64,000 nt of DNA from an uncultured Muribaculaceae bacterium (lineage in GTDB: Bacteria > Bacteroidota > Bacteroidia > Bacteroidales > Muribaculaceae): positions 1 to 64,000 of the forward strand of contig CAJTZS010000013.1 in the NCBI GenBank assembly GCA_910584055.1, in the 5' to 3' direction. The notes beneath the pieces are model-generated. The model searched no databases. It saw only the letters and a list, made by a program, of their open reading frames with translations, and was not told the origin of the DNA. This document shows positions 26,903 to 35,779 of the stretch, piece by piece. The position numbers and the translations under genes are program-made. Positions within the stretch are counted from its first letter, which is position 1. Every line of letters begins with the position of its first letter.

Positions 26903-27559
26903 TTATTCGTCGAGATAGGAGCGGATGCCGTTGGTCCATGCCCGGTATCCGGGTCCGGTGAGATGGAGACCGTCGTTAGTATATTTGTTGTCGAGTTTAC
27001 CGTTCTTATCCGCAAGGAAAGGCCACAGGTCTATATATTTCAGGCCGTTTCTTTCCGCAATTTCCTGAATGCGCTTGTTGAATTCTACGATTGTGCTTTC
27101 TTTCCCTTTAAGATTCTTATACACTCCGAAATCATTATTTATGGGCATGAGGCTCTGGAGATAGAGCTGTGTGTCCGGAGACCGGTGTCGTATTTCATTT
27201 ACAAGCGTCTCGTATCTTTCCGTGAGTTTGTCTACACTGAGACCATGGGAAACATCATTGATTCCTATGAGTAGGAAAATTTTTTTTGGATGACCCTTGA
27301 CCACCTGCTCAAGACGCTTCTGCACTCCGGGGATGATGTCCGATCTTATGCCTCGGTTCTTTACATCCTCTCTTTTGAACAGTTCTTCGAAATTTCCGCC
27401 GTCTGTGATGGAATTCCCTAAGAAGATGATGTCATTCTCTGTGACTGGAAGATGATCGAAAAGCGACACCCTCTGATCCCAATATTTGTCGGCATTTGCA
27501 TAAAATGGCATCACCGCCAACAAAAATAAAAGACACAGCCTGATTTTCATATTTTTCAT
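26903..27559 (-). CDS. Secreted SGNH/GDSL hydrolase
   Basis: 218 residues with a signal peptide (about 1-23). Block I is IIFLGNSITDGG (Ser nucleophile), block III is LLIGINDVSHG (Gly/Asn), and block V is TNDGLHL with Asp and His. This is the platelet-activating-factor-acetylhydrolase-like branch, often sugar or lipid deacylases in this order. It is likely periplasmic. It lies downstream of a sugar-kinase-like gene on the same strand, which hints at amino-sugar metabolism. Confidence 0.88.
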   Translation of the reverse strand: MKNMKIRLCLLFLLAVMPFYANADKYWDQRVSLFDHLPVTENDIIFLGNSITDGGNFEELFKREDVKNRGIRSDIIPGVQKRLEQVVKGHPKKIFLLIGINDVSHGLSVDKLTERYETLVNEIRHRSPDTQLYLQSLMPINNDFGVYKNLKGKESTIVEFNKRIQEIAERNGLKYIDLWPFLADKNGKLDNKYTNDGLHLTGPGYRAWTNGIRSYLDE

Positions 27560-27565
27560 ATCCGT

Positions 27566-27609
27566 TATAATCTATAATTAGGGGAGGTATAATCTATAAT
27601 TAGGGGAGG
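27566..27609. repeat. 22-bp tandem duplication
   Basis: TATAATCTATAATTAGGGGA plus GG occurs twice with no mismatch (27566-27587 and 27588-27609). Copy 2 contains the stop codon of the BadF-type kinase (27600-27602), so the duplication recreated the gene end as intergenic sequence. Confidence 0.9.
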
Positions 27610-28460
27610 GTATGGTATCGGATAAGGCCCGGCATTGGACGAGCCTCGATGATTCCTATTCTGAGACCAAACTTTTCGGCTGTTTTCTCAAGCAGTGGCG
27701 CGAAGTTTGCTGCCACCGACCCGGTGAAATTCACGGGATGGGAAGACGCGGACGGATACAACATTACATTCCGCTGGAAAAAAGAAGAGAATGCTTCGGT
27801 TGCCATCTTCAAGACATATTCATTGTCCAAATGGCTCTTTATGAAAGGCACGAAAGAGGCAAGGAACATTCTGGAATCCACTGAACGATAGGTCTTTTCA
27901 AGCACATCCCCTACGCTCAGTTTCGTGACGGCCATGAAATCTTCAATTATTTCCTTGGGTGCTATCCCTTTAAATATGTCGCTCAATAGTCGTCTGCCAA
28001 GGGCGTTGCCGCTACCTTCGTCTCCAAGAATATACCCTAACGATGCTATATTGGAGGTGATCGCCATGCCGTCATAAAGAGCTGAATTCGAACCAGTGCC
28101 GAGGATGCAGGCAATACCCGGCATATCCCCGAGAAGTGCTCGGCAGGCAGCAAGCATGTCGGATTCGACCTCTACAATTTCCGGCTTCCATACGTTTTCA
28201 ATTGCATTGGCTATACGGGTGCATATTCCGGTTGTGGCACATCCGGCTCCGTAATAATAGATTCGGGACGGCTGTAATCTCGTATTAATATGTCTATGAA
28301 TGTCTTTAAAATATAATTCAGTCTCTTTTTCCGAGAACATGAGTGCGTTGAACCCTTTGGTCTCGAAAGCGTGTATGATTGTGCCGGAGCGGTCGATAAG
28401 TGACCATTCCACTTTTGATGAACCGCCATCGGCAATCAATATGTAATCTGATTTTTGCAT
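27600..28460 (-). CDS. BadF/BadG-family ATPase, N-acetylglucosamine kinase-like
   Basis: 286 residues of the actin-like ASKHA fold. The phosphate-1 loop is ADGGSSKVEWSLID, then YYYGAGCATTG, the phosphate-2 loop CILGTGSNSALYDG, and GDEGSGNALGRRLL. This pattern matches small GlcNAc/muramyl sugar kinases of the BadF family. Cytosolic phosphorylation of an amino sugar is likely but not proven. The stop lies within a tandem duplication. Confidence 0.83.
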   Translation of the reverse strand: MQKSDYILIADGGSSKVEWSLIDRSGTIIHAFETKGFNALMFSEKETELYFKDIHRHINTRLQPSRIYYYGAGCATTGICTRIANAIENVWKPEIVEVESDMLAACRALLGDMPGIACILGTGSNSALYDGMAITSNIASLGYILGDEGSGNALGRRLLSDIFKGIAPKEIIEDFMAVTKLSVGDVLEKTYRSVDSRMFLASFVPFIKSHLDNEYVLKMATEAFSSFFQRNVMLYPSASSHPVNFTGSVAANFAPLLEKTAEKFGLRIGIIEARPMPGLIRYHTLP

Positions 28461-28682
28461 TTAAGTAAGTGATCAGATTAAACACATATTATAAACGCAG
28501 GATTTTTCGAGGGATTTCCGCGAGTTGAAGAAGGAGCAATGCGGGCATTGCGACTGATGAGACTTGGCGGAAAGCACCGGAAAATACAAGTTTATGATAT
28601 GTGAGATAAAATATTTCATTTATTATCGGTTTAATTTGATCACTTACTTACCGCAAAATTAGCGTAAATTAGGGATATACGC

Positions 28683-28711
28683 AAAAAAAAGCCGCCGGAA
28701 TTTCCGGCGGC
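28683..28711 (-). terminator. Rho-independent terminator of the LRR gene
   Basis: GCCGCCGGAA and TTTCCGGCGGC form a near-perfect stem (28691-28711). On the minus strand eight T residues follow (28690-28683). It sits 22 bp past the LRR stop. The 28461-28682 stretch before it holds no gene and probably carries the kinase promoter. Confidence 0.92.
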
Positions 28712-28732
28712 TCATTATAAGTGATAGATATA

Positions 28733-29803
28733 TCAGAAGCCGTATTCATAATCATCATAACCGATAACGTGGCGGAGCTGCGGGTCAGCATCTGTGCGGA
28801 GGTCGGTGAGCATATCGTTGTTGGTGACGTTCACGAAACGGAGCATCGGGTCGAACGATACATCGAGGGTGATCAACTGGTTGTTGGCTGCGTTGACTCT
28901 CTGCAGGAAGTTCATGCCCGAAAGGGAGAGATAAGTGAGGTCATTCCATTCAACATTTACAAAGGCGAGGTTTTGAGCGTCTTCAACCGTGAAGGAAGTA
29001 AGGTCGTTGTAGGGAGCCCAGATTTCGTTGATGGTCTTGCAACCTTTCACTGCGAGACCTGCCATATGGTTGTCGGAGCAGAGAAGAGTCTCGATTGCAG
29101 GAAGATCCTGGATGTAAAGTTTTGCAATCTTATTGGAATTTACATTTAGGTTCTCCAGCTTTACCAGTCCGGCGAGAGTTATGTCTGTAAGGTCGTTGAA
29201 TGCCGCATAGAGCGATTTAAGGCTCTGGCATCCGCTGATGTTCAGAGACTGCAGGCTGTTGCTCATTACATTGAGATATTCGAGGTTCACGGCGTTTGAA
29301 ACATCAAGGGCTTCGAGCATGTTGCCGGAAACATTGAATTTCTTAAGCAATGGAACTGAACCGAGGTCGAAGTCTGCGAGGCGGTTCTTGTTTACCCTGA
29401 TAACCTGTACTTGAGGACAAGTGGTGATTGTCATGGTATGGATACGGTTCTTACCGGCGTTTATTTCAACGAGCGCGGGATTGTTGCTGAGTGTAAGGCT
29501 TGTGATCTTATTGTTGGAGACATCGATCTTCTGAAGAGCGGGGAATCCCGAAAGATCCAAAGCGCCTGCGAGGTTTTTACCTTTGAAGTCAATTTCGGTA
29601 ACGTGACCGTTTTCTACTTTTACGCCCGGACATGCTGCAACATTGCTGCCCGCCATTTGAAGGGCCTCTGCGTTGTTTCCGCCTTTGGCTGCAGTCTGGG
29701 AAAGGAAAGTCTGAAGCGACTTGGCTTCATTCTTACTGATCTTTTGAGCCCATGCACATGAAAGTGTCATAAGAGCTGCCATGAATAATACTGTTCTTTT
29801 CAT
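28733..29803 (-). CDS. Secreted leucine-rich-repeat protein
   Basis: 356 residues with a signal peptide (cleaved after about Ala19). From about residue 70 onward there are twelve or so repeats of 21-22 residues with a LxxLxVxxNxLxxLxL pattern (VNSNKIAKLYI, VSGNMLEALDV, AAFNDLTDITL). This gives a solenoid for protein or glycan binding at the cell surface or periplasm. There is no sorting domain. The start codon has AATGTTTAAAT 7 nt upstream, similar to the dispersed start-proximal repeat. It is transcribed alone. Confidence 0.85.
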   Translation of the reverse strand: MKRTVLFMAALMTLSCAWAQKISKNEAKSLQTFLSQTAAKGGNNAEALQMAGSNVAACPGVKVENGHVTEIDFKGKNLAGALDLSGFPALQKIDVSNNKITSLTLSNNPALVEINAGKNRIHTMTITTCPQVQVIRVNKNRLADFDLGSVPLLKKFNVSGNMLEALDVSNAVNLEYLNVMSNSLQSLNISGCQSLKSLYAAFNDLTDITLAGLVKLENLNVNSNKIAKLYIQDLPAIETLLCSDNHMAGLAVKGCKTINEIWAPYNDLTSFTVEDAQNLAFVNVEWNDLTYLSLSGMNFLQRVNAANNQLITLDVSFDPMLRFVNVTNNDMLTDLRTDADPQLRHVIGYDDYEYGF

Positions 29804-30021
29804 AACGCTAATGTTTAAATTATAACCTTTTTTCTTTTCATAGTATAAAACAGCTTCTGAGTAATGAGCCGTGGCAAATCGTGTTTTTCATCTCGGCTCT
29901 GTGTTTTTCCGCTGATTTTATCATTATAACATCTGTCGTTAAATATAGTTTAACATTATTAGAGTTATTTTATTTAAAAAAGATTTCGGTCAGTCCGATA
30001 AACGGGAATTTTTTGATGAGA

Positions 30022-30053
30022 TTTGATTGGTCGGTACTTTTTGCTTAATTTTG
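30022..30053 (+). promoter_or_regulatory. Promoter of the sulfatase gene
   Basis: TTTG (30022-30025), a 20-nt spacer, then TAATTTTG (30046-30053). It lies 75 bp upstream of the sulfatase ATG. The 29804-30021 stretch has no gene and separates the divergent LRR and sulfatase genes. Confidence 0.75.
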
Positions 30054-30128
30054 CGTCTATACAATGATTCGGGGAGAAACCGGATCGTTGTAAGTAATAG
30101 ATTATATTAACCATAAAAACTAACGCAC

Positions 30129-31817
30129 ATGAAACGATTGTCAAGATCCCTGCGGGGATTCTCCGCGATTGCACCTTTGGCTGCTTCCTCTCTGGTCCTG
30201 AATGCCGCCGATCAGCGTCCCAACATTGTTTTTTTCCTCGTGGATGATTATGGCTGGCTCGACAGCGAAGTAGCCTATGGAGAGGAAGTCTATCCAAACA
30301 ACCATCGTGTTCACACTCCGAATATGAAACGTCTGTCGGAGAAGGGTGTGATCATGACCAACGCCTATGCTTGTCCTATTTCAACACCTACGCGTACTTC
30401 CCTTATGTCGGGCATGCATGCTGCCCACGAGAAGATCAATATGTTTACTGCGCCTGAAATCAACACGCCAACGGATTTTACGGGTGGCACTCGCGGTTTC
30501 TTTACTGATGCCTCCAATCGGGAAAATGACGACATATTCGGCCGTCCGGAATGGAACTACAACGGTATCAGTCCGGAGCCGAATGTTCCTCACACCCAGT
30601 ATATGACCCCGATGGTGAAGCAGCTTCGCGACAACGGGTATTATACCATTCATATAGGAAAGGGGCATTGGGCCTCGATGGGCACCCCGGGGGTGTCGCC
30701 ATATAATATGGGCTTCCTTGTGAATGTGGCTGGAAACATGGCCGGTATGCCGCGCAGCTATTACGCGGAGGATAATTTCGGTAACCAGCCCGACAAATGG
30801 ACTTATTCCGCCATCAACGATCTTGAGGAGTATTACGGGTCAGACATGAACCTTACTCAGGCTATTACCGACAAGGCCCTGAAGGCGATGGATTATCCGA
30901 TAGAGAAAGGGGAGCCGTTTTATCTGTATATGGCTCATTTCGGCGTGCACACGCCGATTCATCCCGAACCTCAGTATTATCAGAAATACCTCGATGCCGG
31001 ACAGGAGGAAAAGACGGCGATGTATTCATCAATGGTTGAGAGTGTGGACGAGAGTCTCGGTAAGATCATGGACTATCTCGACAAAAAAGGGGTGGCCGAC
31101 AATACAATAATAATTTTCTATTCCGACAACGGGGGGCATAGCCTCAATACTGCCAAGAACAGTGTGCCCCATACTTTCAACGCACCGCTCCGAGAGGGGA
31201 AAGGTTCTGTATATGAAGGTGGCGTGAGAGTGCCGATGATGGTATATTGGCCGGGAAAGACCGAAGCGGGCATGCGTATCAACACTCCTGTAATGCCGCC
31301 AGACTTTTATCCCTCCATTTGCGAGATGGCCGGTCTCACAAAGACCGAAACCGTGCAGAAGCTTGACGGTCAAAGTTTCGTTAAACTTGTGACCGATGGC
31401 TCCCGTCTCGTAAAAGCAGCTGTTGAAAGCGGCAAGATCAAGAATCAGAAGGACGCTAACGCTTTTGTAATCCCTGAAACCGTGTCCGGTATTGACCCCG
31501 AACGCGTAGTGATTTCCCATATGCCGCATCAGTGGCGTATCGAAGACCAGGATGACGTGGACTTCCTCACTGCTGTCAGAAGGGGAGACTGGAAGCTTGT
31601 TTACCGTATGCATGACGGCAAGCTTGAACTTTATAACCTTAGGGACGATCTCAGTGAAAAGAATGATGTTGCTGCAAAGTATCCCAAATTGGTAAAGGAA
31701 CTTGCCGGCATTCTCGGCGATCAGCTCCGGGAATGGGAAGCGCCTATGCCGGTTGTAAAGGCAACCGGGAAGCTTGTCCCCATGCCGGATGAGGTTCTTG
31801 CCGGAGCGAAAATTTAA
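30129..31817 (+). CDS. Secreted serine-type sulfatase
   Basis: 562 residues. A signal peptide (cleaved near LNAADQ) is followed by the metal-binding IVFFLVDDYGW and the activation motif S-T-P-T-R (85-89) with TSLMSG. The residue turned into formylglycine is Ser85, so an anaerobic sulfatase-maturating radical SAM enzyme is required. GKGHWAS and FYSDNGGHS supply further metal/sulfate ligands. The protein is periplasmic or exported. The sulfated substrate (mucin glycan, glycosaminoglycan or other) cannot be read here. No SusCD pair is adjacent. Confidence 0.92.
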   Translation: MKRLSRSLRGFSAIAPLAASSLVLNAADQRPNIVFFLVDDYGWLDSEVAYGEEVYPNNHRVHTPNMKRLSEKGVIMTNAYACPISTPTRTSLMSGMHAAHEKINMFTAPEINTPTDFTGGTRGFFTDASNRENDDIFGRPEWNYNGISPEPNVPHTQYMTPMVKQLRDNGYYTIHIGKGHWASMGTPGVSPYNMGFLVNVAGNMAGMPRSYYAEDNFGNQPDKWTYSAINDLEEYYGSDMNLTQAITDKALKAMDYPIEKGEPFYLYMAHFGVHTPIHPEPQYYQKYLDAGQEEKTAMYSSMVESVDESLGKIMDYLDKKGVADNTIIIFYSDNGGHSLNTAKNSVPHTFNAPLREGKGSVYEGGVRVPMMVYWPGKTEAGMRINTPVMPPDFYPSICEMAGLTKTETVQKLDGQSFVKLVTDGSRLVKAAVESGKIKNQKDANAFVIPETVSGIDPERVVISHMPHQWRIEDQDDVDFLTAVRRGDWKLVYRMHDGKLELYNLRDDLSEKNDVAAKYPKLVKELAGILGDQLREWEAPMPVVKATGKLVPMPDEVLAGAKI

Positions 31818-31823
31818 ATAATT

Positions 31824-31887
31824 TTTGCAAATAGCGGAAATTTGTGTAATTTTGTGACTGTGGGTAATAATACCCGCAGTCATTTTT
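31824..31887 (+). promoter_or_regulatory. Promoter overlapping a terminator-like hairpin
   Basis: TTTG (31824-31827), 19 nt, TAATTTTG (31847-31854). A stem follows at once: GACTG-T-GGGTA pairs with TACCC-G-CAGTC (31856-31881), then A and TTTTT, directly followed by the ATG at 31888. The hairpin can end sulfatase transcription, while new transcripts would start inside its left arm and escape it. Confidence 0.75.
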
Positions 31888-33858
31888 ATGAAAAAAGTTA
31901 TTTTACTTTTAGTTGCGCTTATTTTACTGTCATTGACGGGCAATGCCACTCCGGAAAAGAAGGCCATAATAGAAAAGTTGCGTCAGGAACTGGCGAAAAC
32001 CGATACCCATGAGGATTCGATAAAAATTCTATATGACATATTTGATCTGTCTAACCGTAAGGACTACATGTCAATATGTCAGGAAATTGACCAGGTTGCC
32101 GCACGCAGCGGGGATATTGCGGTCAGACTTGATATGGCGCGCCAGATGGCGAATGTAAATTCTAATGACTCAATATTGTCTCAGATAGAGAACCGTCTAA
32201 AATCTCTACCTGAAACCAAGGAGAAGAGAGAGACCGAACTTTTCGTGAAGTTACGCCGCCTGTCGGCTTCAGCACGCAATGTGTCGGAGAAAGAGCGTCA
32301 GGATCGTATTGCGCGCGCGATAGTATATGAAGATAAAAAACTTGACAAATACGGAAAAGTCGAGCGGCTCTTCACTATCTGTGAGTATCTGAGCGTTTTT
32401 GCAAAGGGTGAACTGTTGGTGGGCTATCTTGAAGATCTCGGCAAACTTATACATGAGTCCGGTATAGATAATTACGCCATCAAGAACATATATCTCACTG
32501 AATGCGCCAATATTTATTCGCTGACGGGAAATCATGAAAAGGCAATCACCGCCGACAAACTTCTTTTGAAAGAGATAAATAACCTTGAGAAGAGTTATAA
32601 GGCACAGGGTCGTAAATACCGTAACCTTGACGTGAACCGCTTTATAATATATCGCCGCATGCTCAGCAACTATGATGTGCTGAGTCTCGACGAGGCAAAT
32701 GAACTGTATAGCAAAATATTGAACCTTGCCGAGAACAATGAGGATATCAAATCTACGATGGAGTATAACCGGCGTGCTTCCGCCTATCATGCAATGAAGA
32801 ACAAGCGTTATGCGGAGGCAATTCCATATATCCGTAGGCAATTGAGTATAGAGGATTCCCATATTCTAAGGAAACATATGCTCGAGATGCTTGTGGAGGC
32901 GGCTTCGGCAATTGGAGACAAGACGAACGAGGATCTTGCGCGTCAGGAATTGGATGCAATCAACCGGGAAATCAGTACTGTGGCTTCCAAGCAGAAATAC
33001 AATGAACTTCAGATAAGGTATGATGTCAGCGCGCTGCGCGAAGAGAATGCCCAGCTTGAACTTGAGAATAAGAACGAGCAGATTCAGGCTACGCGCCGCA
33101 TAATGATATTCGTGATTGTTGGCTGGGTTGCTTTTGCCGGGCTGCTTATTGCGTTCCTTTTCTTCTGGACACGATACAGAAAGACCACTGCGGATATCGC
33201 TGCGTTCGTCGACACGCTTGTTGCTGAGCGGAATGCTATAAAGAAACGCAGGTATTACGACTATGCTAACAAAACATCAGACAAGAAGTATCTTGAATCA
33301 TATCGCTCAGATTCTCCAAAGCCCGGTAACATCTCCGACACCGTGGATTATATCATCAATGATGTTATGTTTATTTCTTCCGTGGCACTTGAAGACAGCC
33401 GCAAGTATCGTCAGGTCATATCTGTTACAGAGTTTATGAAAGATTGCATAGCGGATTTGGAGGCTAAGTTGGATAAAAATGTCAATATCAATGTGCTTTA
33501 TCCCGAATCGGATTTTGAAATCAAGGTCGATAAGGAGTGTCTGTGTATGCTGACGAACCATATTCTAAAGATGTCCGTGCGTATGACTCCGCAAGGTGGG
33601 TCGATAGGGTTCGAGTGCATGGAGGACAAGGCTACCGGAATGGCTAAGTTCGTGTTCAAACATACCGGAGATTCTCTTCCGGAAGGTAAGGAGGAGAAGA
33701 TTTTCGAGCATTTCTTCAGATATAAGGATCTGGCAGAAGAGGGCGGGGCTGCACTTGTGATGGTCCGTATGATTAATTTCCTCACGAATTGTTCTTTAAA
33801 ATCGGCGGCAGGTCACACCTCCGGCGGTAAACTTGTTCTGATGGTTCCGATGTCGTGA
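31888..33858 (+). CDS. TPR-containing degenerate sensor kinase-like membrane protein
   Basis: 656 residues. The order is: signal peptide (1-20), TPR-like helical repeats (about 30-360), a coiled coil (about 370-405), one membrane segment (about 408-430), then a cytosolic DHp/HATPase-like region (DUF5112/DUF5113-type architecture as I recall it). No phospho-acceptor His with a following E/D-x-x-T/N-P is visible. The D-x-G-x-G ATP lid motif is absent (KHTGDSLPEG replaces it), though LTNHILKMS resembles an N-box. It is probably a pseudokinase sensor. No response regulator is adjacent. Confidence 0.72.
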   Translation: MKKVILLLVALILLSLTGNATPEKKAIIEKLRQELAKTDTHEDSIKILYDIFDLSNRKDYMSICQEIDQVAARSGDIAVRLDMARQMANVNSNDSILSQIENRLKSLPETKEKRETELFVKLRRLSASARNVSEKERQDRIARAIVYEDKKLDKYGKVERLFTICEYLSVFAKGELLVGYLEDLGKLIHESGIDNYAIKNIYLTECANIYSLTGNHEKAITADKLLLKEINNLEKSYKAQGRKYRNLDVNRFIIYRRMLSNYDVLSLDEANELYSKILNLAENNEDIKSTMEYNRRASAYHAMKNKRYAEAIPYIRRQLSIEDSHILRKHMLEMLVEAASAIGDKTNEDLARQELDAINREISTVASKQKYNELQIRYDVSALREENAQLELENKNEQIQATRRIMIFVIVGWVAFAGLLIAFLFFWTRYRKTTADIAAFVDTLVAERNAIKKRRYYDYANKTSDKKYLESYRSDSPKPGNISDTVDYIINDVMFISSVALEDSRKYRQVISVTEFMKDCIADLEAKLDKNVNINVLYPESDFEIKVDKECLCMLTNHILKMSVRMTPQGGSIGFECMEDKATGMAKFVFKHTGDSLPEGKEEKIFEHFFRYKDLAEEGGAALVMVRMINFLTNCSLKSAAGHTSGGKLVLMVPMS

Positions 33859-33921
33859 ACATTCTCCGATCCTATTTTGTAGTGGTTTATATAAGCTATA
33901 TAAGTTGCTTTGTGAATCGCT

Positions 33922-35253
33922 ATGAAAATCAGGTGTCCGAAATGGTGTAAGATTTCTCTTCCCGAAGGGGCGATAGTTGTGATAGCCGCTTCGGTGGCGG
34001 GGCTATTGGCGGGGTTCGGCACATTTTTCCTGCGTGGCGGAATGGCTAAGCTTGCTGAGATTCTTGGCGTGCCACTACGGATCGGACAAATAAATCCTGT
34101 ATTTTTACTTTATGCTTTCATGGCCATTTTTGGTGCGGTGTTCTATCAGAAAATCATAGGGGAGAATCTTGCAAACGGCACCGGTCAGCTTAAAAACAGA
34201 CTCAGGAAGGGTAAATTGGAATTCAACAGGAGCCACGTGTTCAGTCCGTTGATAGGTTGTCTGATAACCGTCGGTTTCGGCGGCTCTGCAGGAGGTGAAG
34301 GTCCGTGTGCTTACTCCGGGGCTGCGATCGGCGACAGGATTGGCCGTCTGTTCCATATATCACCTGCCATGCGGCACGTGCTGTTTGCCGGTGGGGCGGC
34401 TGCCGGTATCGCAGGAATTTTCAAGTCTCCGATCGGTGGAGTGTTTTTTGCTATAGAGGTGTTGAGGATCGAGATGTCGGTTGTCGGCATTGTGGCGGTT
34501 ACATGCGCGTCTCTCGCATCTTTTGGAATGGCTTATGTATTGGAAGGATACAAGTGGAATATAAGTATCCTGACTGATATGCAGTTTATCCCGGAACATT
34601 TCAGCTGGATAGCGCTCTTGGGGCTCGCATGCGGTATCTATTCGATATACTATACATATACCCATGATCTTGCGGCGCATATGATTTTGCGTGTCAAAAA
34701 CGTGTGGGTGCGTGCGGCTGTGTGTGCTTTTGCTTTAGGAATAGTGATATGCATTTTCCCTGCAATGTTTGGAGAAGGTTATGATATTGTTTCGAATCTC
34801 GTCAACGGAATAGAATACCGGCTTCTTGAATATGGCCCTTTTTTTACTGACCTTCCGAATATAACAGTGTTGCTTGTTATTATATCTGTGATGTTGCTGC
34901 TCAAAGGAGGAATAGTGGGGGCGGTGAACAATGGCGGAGGTGTGGCTGGAGAATACGTGCCGGCTATTTTTGCAGGTAGCCTGTTAGGTTTTCTTTTTGC
35001 CTCGTTGGGAAATATGTATGGCCTTAACTTATCGGTGGACAACTTTGCATTGATTGGCACGGCAGCTGTGATGGCAGGTACAACCAAAGCTCCGTTAATG
35101 GCGATATTTATAGCCGCAGAGGTCTCCGACCGTTATGGCTTCCTTTTGGGTTTCATACTGGCGGCAGGAATCGCCTATGCTGTGGTCGGGCTGCATCAAC
35201 TCGCGAAGAGGGCGCCTAAAACCTCAGATAATACGCTATCGGGTCAAAAATGA
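33922..35253 (+). CDS. CLC-family chloride channel/antiporter
   Basis: 443 residues with 10-12 membrane helices. The gating glutamate lies in GGSAGGEGP (G-x-E-G-P motif), followed by GAAIGDRIGR. The C-terminal AAVMAGTTKAPLMAIFIAAEV matches the late CLC motif. There is no C-terminal CBS pair, so this is the short bacterial type. Gating Glu retention fits an H+/Cl- exchanger. Its 3' end overlaps the convergent gene ending at 35216 by 38 bp. Confidence 0.9.
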   Translation: MKIRCPKWCKISLPEGAIVVIAASVAGLLAGFGTFFLRGGMAKLAEILGVPLRIGQINPVFLLYAFMAIFGAVFYQKIIGENLANGTGQLKNRLRKGKLEFNRSHVFSPLIGCLITVGFGGSAGGEGPCAYSGAAIGDRIGRLFHISPAMRHVLFAGGAAAGIAGIFKSPIGGVFFAIEVLRIEMSVVGIVAVTCASLASFGMAYVLEGYKWNISILTDMQFIPEHFSWIALLGLACGIYSIYYTYTHDLAAHMILRVKNVWVRAAVCAFALGIVICIFPAMFGEGYDIVSNLVNGIEYRLLEYGPFFTDLPNITVLLVIISVMLLLKGGIVGAVNNGGGVAGEYVPAIFAGSLLGFLFASLGNMYGLNLSVDNFALIGTAAVMAGTTKAPLMAIFIAAEVSDRYGFLLGFILAAGIAYAVVGLHQLAKRAPKTSDNTLSGQK

Positions 35254-35779
35254 CTTCAAACGGGTTACCCTTATGTTTCGCCGCTTTGCTTTTATGGTAG
35301 TAAAAACTGTGTTGGGTATCCCATGTCGGAATATCCGCTTTCCTGGTTTCTCCGGCTGGAATGTTGCATGACAGTTTGAAAAAGCGTTTATGTAGCTGGC
35401 GTCCATCGAGGGTGCGGTAATCTATATACAGTGAAACCCCTGTGAGGGTCCTGTCTGTTTTGTTGATTATAAAGAAGCTCTCTGTCTTGTTCCCCTGATT
35501 CTTGTCAAATCCGGTGAAAACTATCTGGTCGAGACGGTAGCCGTTGTTGCAGTTTTCGCATTGCGATGCCACCATGAAACTGCCTGCGACCATCTCCTGG
35601 CTTATAGTGTCCGCTACATCGGTTTCAGTGATGTCTATACCGCTGTGTTTGTTTACTTTCTCCGTCTTGCTTTTTCCCGTCTTGAGCCTGTAACCTTTTT
35701 TACGCGCGAAAGATTGCTGTGCCGGGAAAAATGAAACCAGAAGAATCACGGAGAGTGTTTTCAATAGTATGTTTTTCAT
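35216..35779 (-). CDS. Conserved secreted protein of unknown function
   Basis: 187 residues. A signal peptide ends near SFARKK, then a basic stretch and a beta-rich domain with CENCNNGYRLDQIVFTGFDKN, FFIINKTDRTLTGVSLYIDY, LHKRFFKL and DTQHSFYYHKS. I recall similar Bacteroidales proteins without a known role; the fold may be a small beta-sandwich. It is the last gene of the parE operon and overlaps the previous gene by 4 nt. Confidence 0.65.
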   Translation of the reverse strand: MKNILLKTLSVILLVSFFPAQQSFARKKGYRLKTGKSKTEKVNKHSGIDITETDVADTISQEMVAGSFMVASQCENCNNGYRLDQIVFTGFDKNQGNKTESFFIINKTDRTLTGVSLYIDYRTLDGRQLHKRFFKLSCNIPAGETRKADIPTWDTQHSFYYHKSKAAKHKGNPFEVIFDPIAYYLRF

